Positions 35,059 through 44,739 are shown, numbered from the stretch's first letter. The stretch is DNA of 64,000 bases from GCA-2720975 sp964469565 (GCA_964469565.1 CAYXZD010000005.1:1-64000); one strand, 5' to 3'. The notes: a model not told the origin generated them from the letters alone. Made by a program: numbers and translations.

Positions 35059-37680
35059 ATGATTCGAATGAGGATCGCCCGTACTGCCTTCCCCATCACG
35101 CTTGTGCTTGTAAGCGCCTGCGCGTCTGGTCCCCAGGCTTCTGCCCCGAGTACTACCTCCCATGGGCCAAGCGCCCCGGTGGCCTCATCCGACACAGTCG
35201 ACGTGGCAGCTGCCCAGGACCCGTCCACGGGTACCCGCCTGGATGCCGAGGCCGAACGCTTGGACATTCGTCAGCAAAAGCAACGCTTCCTCTTGGAGGG
35301 GCACATCCTGCGCGCCGAAGAACTGAAACAACACGGCCGGCTTGAGGAAGCCCTCACCGAAGCCAACCAAGCCCTGGCGCTCGAGAGCGACAGCCTTGCC
35401 GCCAAGCGCTTGGTCGCCGAGATCGGCAACCTCCTCGGCGAAGACTCGGGTCGGTGGTCCAGTGTTGCTGACATGCTCGGTGAACAACACGCCATTCGCC
35501 TACAGCAGATTCAGGCAGACGCCCAGTCCAGCTTGGACGACGGCAAACTTGCCCTAGGACGTGGGGACTACGACAAAGCCATCGCAGAGCTCACCCTCAC
35601 GATGACTTTCATCCGCAATGCTCCCTACACCATTGAGTGGAATGGGGTGGACAAGGAAGCCGAGGCACTCCTTGCCCGTGCAAAGCAAGACCGTAGCGAC
35701 AGCGCTGAACGCGACCGCCTCGCCGCAGAGGGCGCCGCTTACAGCGAGCTCCAGGCTGCCGAACAAAACGAGGCACAACGCCGCGAGGCCATCACGGCCG
35801 GGATGATCTCACAGGCCATTACGGCGTTTGATCGCGCTGACTACGACGGTGCCATGGAGTTCAGCGATCAGGCCCTACGCCGCTCCCCCCGCAACCAGCA
35901 AGCCGTGGCGATTCGCGACGCGGCCTTCCGCGCGGGTCGCAAGAAAGTGCGCGAGGACTACATCGTGGACAAGCGCGAAGAATTCGCCCGCTGGCGCGAG
36001 CACTTGCAAGAGCTTCAAGTGCCGTGGACGGACGTGATGACCCTGCCCAATCCCGATGATTGGCGCACGATCACCGAATTGCGTGCCGGACGCGGTGGCG
36101 TAGACCTTTCCCAGGCTGTCTCCCCCGCCGAGCTCCAATTGCGCGCCCAACTCAAGGACACCATGGTGCGCCTGCCGGGCATCGAGGAAGAAGAAAGCCT
36201 GCGCGCCGTGATCAATATCATCCGCGACTACACGGGGCTTCCCCTTGTGGTGGATCCCGCAGCCGAAAACGCGGTTTTGGACGAGGGCTTGGCGTTCAAC
36301 CTTAACCTCGAGAATGAGATCTCCGCCTCCCAAGCACTCAACCTGATCACAAAACAAGCCGGCGAAGAGGTCACTTGGACCCTGCGCTATGACCTTGTCC
36401 TGATTACCACCCGTGAGCGTGCACGTGGCGAGCCCCTTGTGCAGAACCACGATGTTCAGGATTTGATCATGGGCTTGACGGACTTCACCGGCCCCCGCAT
36501 CGGGCGCCTGCGACTCCTCGAAGACCTCGAGGATGAAGATGGCGGCGGCCCCTTTGGAGGCATCCTCGAAGCCCGTCGCATGATGGAAGTCGAAGATCTT
36601 GCCACCCTGATCCAAGAAAACGTGTCCGTGGGCACGTGGGAAGACGAAGGCATCACCATCGAACCGGGTGAAGGCTTCATCATGATCACCCACTCAGCTG
36701 ATGTTCAGGCGCAGGTCACTGCGTTCCTCGAGGACCTTCGGCGCTTCAACTCATCGATGGTCACGATTGACTCAAAGTTCCTCACGGTCGGTGATAACTG
36801 GATCCAGCAGATTGGAATCGACTTCCGCGGCCTCGACAACGTGAACGTTTCTGACGTCACGAACGGCCTCGAGGACATGGCCTCACGTGGACTGGACAAC
36901 GGCGGTACAGGATCCTCGGGCGCTGGCGCTGCTGGCCCCCCCAGTGCCGGTTTCTACTTCGATGATGAAGGTGACGGTGACTTCCGCGCCACCACCCAAA
37001 ACTTCTTCGGAACGGCCCTGGGTAACTCCCTCTCTGCCATGGGCGGCCTGTCCTTCGGCCTCACGCTGTTGGACGACGCGGAGATTTCAATGCTCATGCG
37101 GGCAGTCGAGAAATCCAGCCAGTTTGAGATCGTCAACAGTCAGTCGCTTTCTGTGCACGACACACAGCGCGCATATGTGATGGTGATCAAGCAAAAGGCC
37201 TACATCCAAGACTTCGACGTGGAGGTTGCCCAGTTCCAGGCTGTGGCCGACCCACAGATCAACGTCTTGCACGAAGGAGTCGTCCTCGATGTGCGCCCCA
37301 CGATCCATCAGGATCGCAAGTACCTGACCCTTGAGATTCAGCCGACCATCGCCAAGGTCGTCGACTTGAAGACGGTCTCCACCACACTCGGAGGAAACAC
37401 CTCTCCGGTGGACTTCCAGCTCCCTGAACTTGAAGTACAGAGTGTCAACACCTCGGCCATCATCCCCGACGGTGGGACGATTCTCCTAGGCGGCCTCTCG
37501 AGCATTCGCAACATCGAACGCCGGGCGGAGATCCCGTGGATCGCCAAGGTTCCCGTCCTCGGATTCTTCTTCAAGGAAGAGGGATACAGTGACGAGCGTG
37601 AGTCCTTGCTGATCATGATCAAGGCCGCCATCCTCGATGTGCGCGCTGAAGTGGAAGCAGACTTGGAGCGAGCCTACTAG
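35059..37680 (+). CDS. TPR/secretin outer-membrane lipoprotein, copy 2
   Basis: 873 residues from MIRMRIARTAF (an ATG at 35068 is the alternative). Lipobox LVSACAS near residue 21. Layout matches copy 1: spacer, TPR-like helices (EELKQHGRLEEALTEANQAL), STN/N0-like region (LRAVINIIRDYTGLPLVVD), N-domain (AQVTAFLEDLRRF) and a secretin barrel with IPDGGTILLGGL and IPWIAKVPVLGFFF. It shares the unusual YIKDFDVE/YIQDFDVE strand with copy 1, so the two are paralogues and not separate secretion systems. It closes the locus and is followed by a strong terminator. Confidence 0.9.
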   Translation: MIRMRIARTAFPITLVLVSACASGPQASAPSTTSHGPSAPVASSDTVDVAAAQDPSTGTRLDAEAERLDIRQQKQRFLLEGHILRAEELKQHGRLEEALTEANQALALESDSLAAKRLVAEIGNLLGEDSGRWSSVADMLGEQHAIRLQQIQADAQSSLDDGKLALGRGDYDKAIAELTLTMTFIRNAPYTIEWNGVDKEAEALLARAKQDRSDSAERDRLAAEGAAYSELQAAEQNEAQRREAITAGMISQAITAFDRADYDGAMEFSDQALRRSPRNQQAVAIRDAAFRAGRKKVREDYIVDKREEFARWREHLQELQVPWTDVMTLPNPDDWRTITELRAGRGGVDLSQAVSPAELQLRAQLKDTMVRLPGIEEEESLRAVINIIRDYTGLPLVVDPAAENAVLDEGLAFNLNLENEISASQALNLITKQAGEEVTWTLRYDLVLITTRERARGEPLVQNHDVQDLIMGLTDFTGPRIGRLRLLEDLEDEDGGGPFGGILEARRMMEVEDLATLIQENVSVGTWEDEGITIEPGEGFIMITHSADVQAQVTAFLEDLRRFNSSMVTIDSKFLTVGDNWIQQIGIDFRGLDNVNVSDVTNGLEDMASRGLDNGGTGSSGAGAAGPPSAGFYFDDEGDGDFRATTQNFFGTALGNSLSAMGGLSFGLTLLDDAEISMLMRAVEKSSQFEIVNSQSLSVHDTQRAYVMVIKQKAYIQDFDVEVAQFQAVADPQINVLHEGVVLDVRPTIHQDRKYLTLEIQPTIAKVVDLKTVSTTLGGNTSPVDFQLPELEVQSVNTSAIIPDGGTILLGGLSSIRNIERRAEIPWIAKVPVLGFFFKEEGYSDERESLLIMIKAAILDVRAEVEADLERAY

Positions 37681-38215
37681 GCCAACTTCACGGCCCTTGC
37701 CCGAATTCAACCCGCGAGTCCGCCGGGCTGATCCGAATTGCCGCCGCAGGCCCCCAGCCACTTGCTGGGCCCTGTGGCGGCTTTCTTGATAGTTGATAGG
37801 CCGCCACTCGGGGACTGGCAGCGCAACGCCCCATCGCACGGGCACCCTGTGCCCCCAACCACTGCCCTAGCACGGGTGAGGGTCTCCAGTCACCGTGTGA
37901 TGCCACGCTCGTCGCCGAGGCTTCCCTCGCTCCACATTCGGTTGAATGGCAGCCCAGATAGCCCCATGGAGCCCCCTTGGACCCCGCTTCGGCCAACCAG
38001 GCTTCTGCCTTCGAGGAACCGTGGGTGAGGTCGACAAGCGTCATGGTTCCGCACGCGCCCATCCAGTCAGTGCACCCCGGTTGAGAGACCTGGGCGGAGG
38101 TGCCCATTCTCCCCGTGCCCACTGGACCTCCAAAGGCTACCCTGCCCTGCCTGCCCACCAGTCTACCAGCCTCTCCCCGTCCAATGAGAGGGGCCCTCAC
38201 CCACCCTGAAGTCTC
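37681..38215. other. Intergenic region after secretin 2
   Basis: 535 bases. The terminator at 37740 is at its left end. The remaining 430 bases show no gene, no tRNA and no repeat I can support. Confidence 0.5.
37740..37786 (+). terminator. Rho-independent terminator after secretin 2
   Basis: GCCGCCGCAGG (37740-37750) pairs with CCTGTGGCGGC (37771-37781) with one G-T pair. Inside, CCCAGC pairs with GCTGGG around a five-base loop, and TTTCTT follows. A clear end for the secretin/TolQR transcript. Confidence 0.8.
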
Positions 38216-38941
38216 ATGGCCCAATTACGCGCCGTCCTGTTCGACATTGACGACACCCTTTTCTCGACGACGGTGTTTGCCGCCCGAGCACGCCGCGCTG
38301 CTGTGGGAGCCATGGTCGCCATGGGCCTGGGCGTCACCGAAGAAGACCTGTTCCGAGAACTCCAAGAGACCATCACTGAGTTTGGATCGAACTACTCCAG
38401 CCACTATGACAAGCTGCTTATGCGGATCCCGCGTGCAGCCTTGGGCGAGATCAATCCCGCCCTGGTCGTGAGCGCTGGAGTTGTGGCCTACCATGACACC
38501 AAGTTTGGGGGGCTTGAGCCGTTCCCCGATGTTCTTCCCCTCCTGCACTTCCTGCGAAAGGCGGGCATCCGAGTCGGCATCGTCACCCACGGGTGGACTG
38601 CCAAGCAGGCCGAGAAACTCATCCGGCTTGGCATCTTGCCACTGGTGGACCCAACCGCCGTGTTCATCTCCGACCAAGTCGGTATCTCCAAACCCAACCC
38701 CAAGCTCTATGCCCTAGCCCTGCGTCAAATGGGTCTCGAAGCCGAGAGTGTCATGTACGTGGGCGACAATCTTAGCCACGACATCGCCCCTCCCAAGAGC
38801 CTAGGCATGCGCACGGTCTGGTCGACTCAAGGTGCCAAACCCCATCAGGACACCGAACACATTCAACCCGACCACACCGTGGCCAACTTCGAAGAACTCG
38901 GTGTCCTACTTCGAGACCACTATTCCCTGGGTGCTGAGTGA
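38216..38941 (+). CDS. HAD-superfamily hydrolase
   Basis: 241 residues. Motif I FDIDDTL has the nucleophile D10 and D12; motif II THG is near 123, motif III KPNP with the lysine at about 161, and motif IV VGDNLSHDI near 183. The cap domain is of the alpha-helical C1 type. The opening (FDIDDTLFSTTVFAARARRA, then EFGSNYSSHYDKLL) resembles the TIGR02253-type subgroup of small phosphatases. Substrate unknown. It stands alone between the terminator and the gap. Confidence 0.88.
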   Translation: MAQLRAVLFDIDDTLFSTTVFAARARRAAVGAMVAMGLGVTEEDLFRELQETITEFGSNYSSHYDKLLMRIPRAALGEINPALVVSAGVVAYHDTKFGGLEPFPDVLPLLHFLRKAGIRVGIVTHGWTAKQAEKLIRLGILPLVDPTAVFISDQVGISKPNPKLYALALRQMGLEAESVMYVGDNLSHDIAPPKSLGMRTVWSTQGAKPHQDTEHIQPDHTVANFEELGVLLRDHYSLGAE

Positions 38942-39117
38942 GGGATTCATAGTGAGGCTCCCGCGGACCCGTGGATGGCAAGGCTGCGGGATCGGCGCAG
39001 CGGCAGCGGTCTGCACACTCGCGACTCTTTGAGACCCGGTGAGCTCTTCCCCCATGGCCCGCTGGGAGTTGCTTGTATTCCCCCCAGCCTACTGGCTCCC
39101 ACCATGCAGTGGACTAT

Positions 39118-39217
39118 NNNNNNNNNNNNNNNNNNNNNNNNNNNNNNNNNNNNNNNNNNNNNNNNNNNNNNNNNNNNNNNNNNNNNNNNNNNNNNNNNNN
39201 NNNNNNNNNNNNNNNNN
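39118..39217. other. Assembly gap (100 N) flanked by a 14-base direct repeat
   Basis: Exactly 100 N, the conventional size for a scaffold gap of unknown length. The same 14 bases ATGCAGTGGACTAT end the left contig (39104-39117) and begin the right contig (39218-39231). The stop of the OppF-type gene falls in the right-hand copy. Missing sequence may be zero or large. Confidence 0.98.
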
Positions 39218-39227
39218 ATGCAGTGGA

Positions 39228-40241
39228 CTATTCAGAGGCGGCGCGATCGACTTTGAAACAAGCGGCCCATTGGCCGCCCCCGCAGGACACCATTTCCGGG
39301 TACTCCTGGCTGCACCGGGCTTCTGCCACGGGGCAACGGGTGTGGAAGTGGCAACCCGAGGGTGGGGAGATTGGCGAGGGAACGTCCCCCTCGAGGTGAA
39401 CCTGTCGAGCACGGCGGCCCGGGTCGGGAATCGGAATGGCGGCCAGCAGGGCTTGGGTGTAGGGGTGGCTGGGGTTCTCGAAGATCTCTTCAACCGTCCC
39501 AATCTCCACAATCCGGCCTAGATACATGACCGCCACGCGGTCAGAGATGTACTTGACCACGGATAGGTCATGGGCGATGAAAATATAGGAGAGTCCGTAT
39601 TCTTCCTGGAGGTCGCCAAGCAGGTTGATCACCTGGGCCTGAATCGATACGTCCAGGGCGCTGACAGCCTCGTCACACACGATGAGCTTGGGCCGCAGAG
39701 TCAGGGCCCGCGCGATACCGACTCGCTGGCGTTGACCACCGGAGAACTCATGGGGATAACGGTTGGCCACGTCAGGGCGCAGCCCCACGAGCCGCAAGAG
39801 CTCGGCGACGCGATCCTCCAATTCTTGGCCCTTGGCGATGCCATGCACGGCGAGGGACTCCCCAATCGCATTGCCCACGGTGATGCGCGGGTTCAGACTC
39901 CCGTAGGGGTCCTGAAAGATGATTTGCAGGTCACGGCGAAGTTGGCGCATTTCGCTACCCGAAAGACCAAAGAGGTCCACAGCCGGCGCACCGCTTGTTG
40001 CACGGTATAGAGCCTGCCCTGCCGTCGGTTCTAGCAGGCGCAGTAGTGACCGTCCGGCCGTCGTTTTCCCGCACCCCGACTCCCCCACCAGCGAAAGGGT
40101 CTCTTGGCGCCCCACATGGAAGTCAAGGCCATCGACGGCCTTCACATCACCCACATGCCTAGAAAAGATCCCACGGTGGATGGGAAAGTGTTTTTTGAGC
40201 CCGGTCACATCGAGCAGGTTGTCCTTTGGGGCATCGCTCAT
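39228..40241 (-). CDS. Oligopeptide ABC transporter ATP-binding protein (OppF-type), leftward system
   Basis: 337 residues. Walker A GESGCGKTT, signature SGGQRQRVGIARAL and Walker B LIVCDEAVSALD are intact, and the C-terminal oligopeptide/dipeptide region with spaced cysteines (GCHFHTRCPVAEARC) is present. Provides ATP hydrolysis for peptide import with the OppD-type subunit. The start overlaps the OppD stop by four bases (40238-40241). Its stop lies at the edge of the assembly gap, so the true C-terminus should be checked. Confidence 0.92.
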   Translation of the reverse strand: MSDAPKDNLLDVTGLKKHFPIHRGIFSRHVGDVKAVDGLDFHVGRQETLSLVGESGCGKTTAGRSLLRLLEPTAGQALYRATSGAPAVDLFGLSGSEMRQLRRDLQIIFQDPYGSLNPRITVGNAIGESLAVHGIAKGQELEDRVAELLRLVGLRPDVANRYPHEFSGGQRQRVGIARALTLRPKLIVCDEAVSALDVSIQAQVINLLGDLQEEYGLSYIFIAHDLSVVKYISDRVAVMYLGRIVEIGTVEEIFENPSHPYTQALLAAIPIPDPGRRARQVHLEGDVPSPISPPSGCHFHTRCPVAEARCSQEYPEMVSCGGGQWAACFKVDRAASE

Positions 40242-41245
40242 AGTTTTTCGGCCTCCTCAAGATAGTGGCACGCCACGGTGTGAGCTCCCCCGACCTCGAA
40301 CGGATCGAGGCTCGGTGTTTCTTCCGCGCAACGGTCTGAAGCGATCGGGCATCGAGTCCGAAAGCGGCAGCCACTGGGAAAGTGCGTCGCACTCGGGACG
40401 ACTCCGGGGATTGTTTCAAGCCGCTGGCCAGGACCGGCCAGATCGGGCAGGGAGCGAAAGAGGCCGATGGCGTAAGGGTGCTTGGGCGAACCGAACAGAT
40501 CCTCAACCGTGGCATACTCCACGACCTTGCCCGCATACATCACCGCCACGTGGTGGGAACTCTGGGCCACGACACCGAGGTCGTGGGTAATGAGAAGCAC
40601 GCTCATGCGCTCTTGCTCCTGCAATTCACGGATCAGATCTAGGATCTGAGCTTGGATTGTCACGTCGAGGGCTGTCGTCGGCTCATCGGCGATCAGTAGG
40701 GAAGGATTGCAGGCCATGGCGATGGCGATCATCACCCGCTGCCGCATCCCGCCGGACAGTTGGTGGGGATATTCATCTACCCGGGCCGCCGGGGCCGGAA
40801 TACCCACCTTTTCCAACATCGCTATGGCGTGGGCCCGAGCCTGATCTGAGTCCATGCCCTGGTGCAGCATGACCGTCTCCATGATCTGGTTTCCCACAGT
40901 GTAGACCGGATTGAGGGCCGTCATCGGCTCTTGGAATATCATGGCAATGTCATTGCCTCGGATGGTCCTCATTTGAGCCTCTGTTTTTCGCGTGAGGTCT
41001 TCCCCGCGAAACAGAATCTCCCCCCCCACGTGCCGGCCAGGCGGCATGGGCACCAGGCCCATGACGGAGAGGGCCGTAACACTCTTGCCACAGCCCGACT
41101 CCCCAACAACGCCAAGAGTTTCACCCTCCAGCAACTGATAGCTCACGCCATCCACGGCCTTGGCGATGCCCTCATCCACATGAAAGTGTGTCTTGAGCTC
41201 GCGCAGCTCAAGCAGGGTCCTCGGTGTGTCGGTGGGCTCACTCAT
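40238..41245 (-). CDS. Oligopeptide ABC transporter ATP-binding protein (OppD-type), leftward system
   Basis: Start at 41245 (MSEPTDTPRT) gives a four-base ATGA overlap with the OppC-type stop; longer starts to 41347 lie inside that gene. 335 residues with GESGCGKSV, SGGMRQRVMIAIAM and LLIADEPTTALD. The C-terminal oligo_HPY-type region is GCRFRTRCPIASDRC. Second of the two ATPases of the leftward peptide importer. Confidence 0.92.
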   Translation of the reverse strand: MSEPTDTPRTLLELRELKTHFHVDEGIAKAVDGVSYQLLEGETLGVVGESGCGKSVTALSVMGLVPMPPGRHVGGEILFRGEDLTRKTEAQMRTIRGNDIAMIFQEPMTALNPVYTVGNQIMETVMLHQGMDSDQARAHAIAMLEKVGIPAPAARVDEYPHQLSGGMRQRVMIAIAMACNPSLLIADEPTTALDVTIQAQILDLIRELQEQERMSVLLITHDLGVVAQSSHHVAVMYAGKVVEYATVEDLFGSPKHPYAIGLFRSLPDLAGPGQRLETIPGVVPSATHFPSGCRFRTRCPIASDRCAEETPSLDPFEVGGAHTVACHYLEEAEKL

Positions 41246-43146
41246 AACTTCATTTTGGGGTCCAGAGCATCGCGCACCGCGTCGCCCACGAGGTTGTAGC
41301 AGGTCACCGTGATGAAAATGAGGATCCCCGGAAAGACCTGAATCCACCAGAACTGGGGGTTGCGGCTCTCATTGACCAGTGCCCCCCACGAGGCTTCCGG
41401 GGGGCGTGTTCCAAACCCAAGGAACGAGATCGCGGATTCAGTCAGAATGCCAGCAGCCACCGAAAACGCCGCTGATACCAGCACTGGGCTCATCGCATTG
41501 GGCAACACGTGTCGAAAGATCGTGCGTACATCCGAAAAGCCCAACGAGCGTGCGGCGAGTACAAATTCCTGCTCACGCAGGCGCATGAATTCACCGCGCA
41601 CAAGGCGCGCCGTGCCCGTCCATCGGATCAACGCGATCACGAAGATGATCGCTACGATTGGTGGCACAACTTTTGGGTCGGTGAATGCCATGGCCATCAG
41701 GATCAGGAAGAATGCCGGCAGGGACTGAATCACCTCGATGATGCGCATGATGATGGTATCCACGCGCCCTCCGAAGAATCCGGCAATCGAGCCGATGACT
41801 ACACCAAAAAACGTGAGCAAGACCGCCGAGAGGATGCCAACCATGAGGCTGACTCGTCCCCCCCAGAGAATGCGAGTAAAGAGATCACGGCCGAGTTCGT
41901 CTGTTCCAGCAATGCGCCTGAGTGCAGCATTGACAGGCGGTTCGCCCGGTAAAACGGTCACCGGAACTGCGGGGACCTCGTAGCCCGTCGGGTCCTGATC
42001 GCCTTCTGCGGAGGCACGCGCCCCACGCACATAGCGACCGTTCTCATCCAGCTCGGCCTCGCGGGTCCATGTGGGTGGTCTAAAATTCACCTCAGCATCC
42101 TCGCGGGTTTCCGCCGACCCAAAGGCCACAGGGGCCCAAGTGACCGTATCCGCATGCTCGAGGCCCATGGGTTCACCGGCAACCGTGAGCCAGGTGTCCC
42201 CACTAGCTATCGCAGCTTTGTACGGAGCCGTATCAAACGCACCTGCGCGTCCGTAGAGGCTCGTACTCATCCAAGCCAAACTGGAAAGCAACGACAGGCC
42301 GATGACTGCACCAAACTTGCGCCTGCGGGCAGACCGAATGCGAGCCCGGTTCCCCCCGAGCACCTGGCGATTGACCACTCTGTTCCAGATGGGCCATGTC
42401 AGAATCAACAGCCACAAAACCATGAAGAAAACTTCTTTGGCGGATAGAGATTCGAACAGCGGGTAGGTCTTGGTACCCACCAGTCGCAGGCCACCGTCAT
42501 CGGGCTTGCCCGGATCCCATGCACTGAGAGAACGGCGGAAGGTGCGGGCCATTTTCTTGGCTTCAGTTACCCTCTCAAGGGCCACCTCCGACTCCCCGGA
42601 GGCAAAGGCCGCCAAGCCCTCAGAAACAAGTTGCTCGTACTGATCAAGCCCTTCCCGGGGTTGCGGTGCAGAGTCTCCCCCCCCTTCAGCGCTCGGTGAG
42701 TCCCCCGCATCCGGGGGAAGATACACCCTCAATGTAGCCAAACGGGCCTCGGCCGCCCCCCGCTCTTGGGCGAGAGCTCCCGAACGATTCTGGGGAACTC
42801 CCTCCACGCCAAGGGTTCCCGCCGAGCGCAACCGCTCGATGTATTCCTCGTCACTTTGCTTGATCAGACTGCCCATTCCAGTCGTAACGGCAGAGAGGGA
42901 GCCCGAAGCACTACGGTAGGCTCGCAAATCCACCGCTTCGATCGCATAGGGCCGATCATTGGCGATGAAAGGCGCATAGATTGCCGAGGCGTACATCAAT
43001 GCGAGCAAGGCCAGCCCAATCTTGAACAGACTGCGCTTGGCGAGCTGCTCAAGCACGAGATCCCAATAGTCTTTTGAATAGACTTGGGCCTCAAGGCTGC
43101 CGGGGGCAGAATCCTCCCGGTGAGGTGATCCTTGGGACTTACTCAT
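41242..43146 (-). CDS. Enlarged oligopeptide ABC permease (OppC-type) with extra membrane pair
   Basis: 634 residues against about 300 usually. The family core is the last 270 residues: GTDELGRDLFTRILWGGRVS, EAA loop EFVLAARSLGFSDVRTIFRH and a C-terminus DALDPKMKL. The first 350 residues hold the normal first span (IGLALLALMYASAIYAPFI), a long polar region with Gly/Ser-rich and helical parts, and then two additional spans, VFFMVLWLLILTWPIW and GAVIGLSLLSSLAWM. The start overlaps the OppB-type stop by eight bases. The insert would sit mostly in the periplasm or between the added spans; its role is unknown. Confidence 0.88.
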   Translation of the reverse strand: MSKSQGSPHREDSAPGSLEAQVYSKDYWDLVLEQLAKRSLFKIGLALLALMYASAIYAPFIANDRPYAIEAVDLRAYRSASGSLSAVTTGMGSLIKQSDEEYIERLRSAGTLGVEGVPQNRSGALAQERGAAEARLATLRVYLPPDAGDSPSAEGGGDSAPQPREGLDQYEQLVSEGLAAFASGESEVALERVTEAKKMARTFRRSLSAWDPGKPDDGGLRLVGTKTYPLFESLSAKEVFFMVLWLLILTWPIWNRVVNRQVLGGNRARIRSARRRKFGAVIGLSLLSSLAWMSTSLYGRAGAFDTAPYKAAIASGDTWLTVAGEPMGLEHADTVTWAPVAFGSAETREDAEVNFRPPTWTREAELDENGRYVRGARASAEGDQDPTGYEVPAVPVTVLPGEPPVNAALRRIAGTDELGRDLFTRILWGGRVSLMVGILSAVLLTFFGVVIGSIAGFFGGRVDTIIMRIIEVIQSLPAFFLILMAMAFTDPKVVPPIVAIIFVIALIRWTGTARLVRGEFMRLREQEFVLAARSLGFSDVRTIFRHVLPNAMSPVLVSAAFSVAAGILTESAISFLGFGTRPPEASWGALVNESRNPQFWWIQVFPGILIFITVTCYNLVGDAVRDALDPKMKL

Positions 43147-44623
43147 GGCGAATGCGCGGGTCCACGAGGGAGTAGGTGATATCGGACAGCAGGATGCCCA
43201 CTTGAGTCATCACACCCACGAAGATCGTGGTCGCCATGACAATGTAGAAGTCCCGGCGCAAGAGCCCCTCGAAGGCGTACTTGCCCATACCGGGTATATC
43301 GAACACCTTTTCCACGATGATGGAGCCCCCAATGAGGATGGGCAGAATCGACGCCAGTAGAGTCAGCACTGGAATCATCGAATTACGCAGGGCGTGCTTG
43401 TAGATCACGACACGCTCGCTCAGGCCCTTGGCCCGTGCTGTGCGGATGTAGTCCTGGCGAATCACCTCCAGCATACCAGCCCGCATTTGGCGCGAAAGGT
43501 AGGCCAAGCTGCCGTAAGTCAAGGTGAGGACCGGCAGGATGGAGTGCATGACCACATCCCATCCATAGGCAAGACCTGAAAGGCTGTCGGCATCCTTGTC
43601 GTGCAAGCCCAGCACCGGAAGCCAGTCCAACCCAGTCTTGCCAAAGATGAGAATCATCATCAATCCGGCCCAGAATGTCGGAATGGAGTACAACACGAAC
43701 AGGATTACCGTCAGACTCCCGTCGAGTTTGGTGCCCTGCTTGCGCACCGAGAAGATCCCCAAGGGCAGCGCAATCAGATAGCTCAAGAGCACTGCGACCA
43801 AGGAAAGGGGAACGGTCACCTTCAGGCGCCTGATGAGTTCTTCGGCAACAGGAGTCTTGGCCTGCATCTCATTGCCAAGGTCCCAACACAGGAGTCCACC
43901 CCAGGGGTTCTCTCCGGTGTTGACTACGCGTCGACCGCCGCCCTCTTCGTAATACCAGCGAAACCAGGCGCGTATGCGGGCACCCTCACCGAGTTGCTCC
44001 ACCCGATTGGGGTGCAATTGCGGCACGTGGCCCGTCATGCCCTCAAGGACGGACCCGATCCGCTGCACGGTCCTCCCGCGGTTCTCCGTCTCGAGCCGCA
44101 ACTCATTCAAAGAGCTCATCAGGGCGGGCAAAGCCTCATCCTGCTTTGCCTGTAGGCGGCCGGCGGCTGCAGCCCAAGCTTCATCGCCGGCGCCATCATC
44201 GAGCAGAATACTACGGAGCTCGTCCATCTCAGAGCGCTCACCCTCGGGCGTCGGGGGCAAGTATTCAATCAAGAGGGGCTTGCCCTCACGCACCACCGTC
44301 CCATTCTCTAGCTCGACTTCCTCAATCTTGCGCTCTCCGTAAGGCGAGGAAAACCAAGAGCAACCGTCCCGGGAGAAGTTGATCGGCCCGATGTAATCCA
44401 AGAACTGAATCACCGGGTTGCGGTCGAGTCCGTGCTTGATACGAAACGAGTCAATCTTCGAGGCCGTATCCGAGTCGGTGGCCATCTGCCCCCCCGACCC
44501 CATGCCCATCATGACCGTGGCCGGATCCCCCGGCGCAAGGTGATAGATCCCAAACACCACGGCAGCCACCCCAAAGGTGGTGGGGATCATCAAGAGCAAG
44601 CGGCGGAGAATAAACGCGAGCAT
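43139..44623 (-). CDS. Enlarged oligopeptide ABC permease (OppB-type)
   Basis: 494 residues against about 310 usually. After the first span (FILRRLLLMIPTTFGVAAVV) and the normal QFLDYIGPINF motif there is a polar insert of roughly 170 residues (about 95-255) ending near WGGLLCWDLG. The five remaining spans and the EAA loop (YIRTARAKGLSERVVIYKHA) are normal. The insert follows the position where family members have a short periplasmic loop. Separated by 147 bases from the substrate-binding protein gene upstream. Confidence 0.9.
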   Translation of the reverse strand: MLAFILRRLLLMIPTTFGVAAVVFGIYHLAPGDPATVMMGMGSGGQMATDSDTASKIDSFRIKHGLDRNPVIQFLDYIGPINFSRDGCSWFSSPYGERKIEEVELENGTVVREGKPLLIEYLPPTPEGERSEMDELRSILLDDGAGDEAWAAAAGRLQAKQDEALPALMSSLNELRLETENRGRTVQRIGSVLEGMTGHVPQLHPNRVEQLGEGARIRAWFRWYYEEGGGRRVVNTGENPWGGLLCWDLGNEMQAKTPVAEELIRRLKVTVPLSLVAVLLSYLIALPLGIFSVRKQGTKLDGSLTVILFVLYSIPTFWAGLMMILIFGKTGLDWLPVLGLHDKDADSLSGLAYGWDVVMHSILPVLTLTYGSLAYLSRQMRAGMLEVIRQDYIRTARAKGLSERVVIYKHALRNSMIPVLTLLASILPILIGGSIIVEKVFDIPGMGKYAFEGLLRRDFYIVMATTIFVGVMTQVGILLSDITYSLVDPRIRHE

Positions 44624-44716
44624 GGGTTCTGGATCTGGGGCGTAGACGACAGTGCATGCAGCGCATCAGCGCTGCTGCGGGGCGGGTACCCTACAACACA
44701 TTGCACCCAGAGCCCA

Positions 44717-44739
44717 CCCCCGGAGGGTCTCTCCGGGGG
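44717..44739. other. Hairpin between the binding-protein and permease genes
   Basis: CCCCCGGAG (44717-44725) and CTCCGGGGG (44731-44739) with a five-base loop. There is no T-run on the minus strand. Such hairpins after a binding-protein gene often stabilise its message and lower downstream expression. Confidence 0.6.

Noticed and set aside
35875..36693. Minus-strand open frame of about 272 codons
   Set aside because: Opposite the second secretin; no domain pattern and no start context.
39104..39231. Target-site duplication of a mobile element around the N-run
   Set aside because: A 14-base duplication flanking exactly 100 N fits scaffolded contig ends better; no transposase or terminal repeats are visible.
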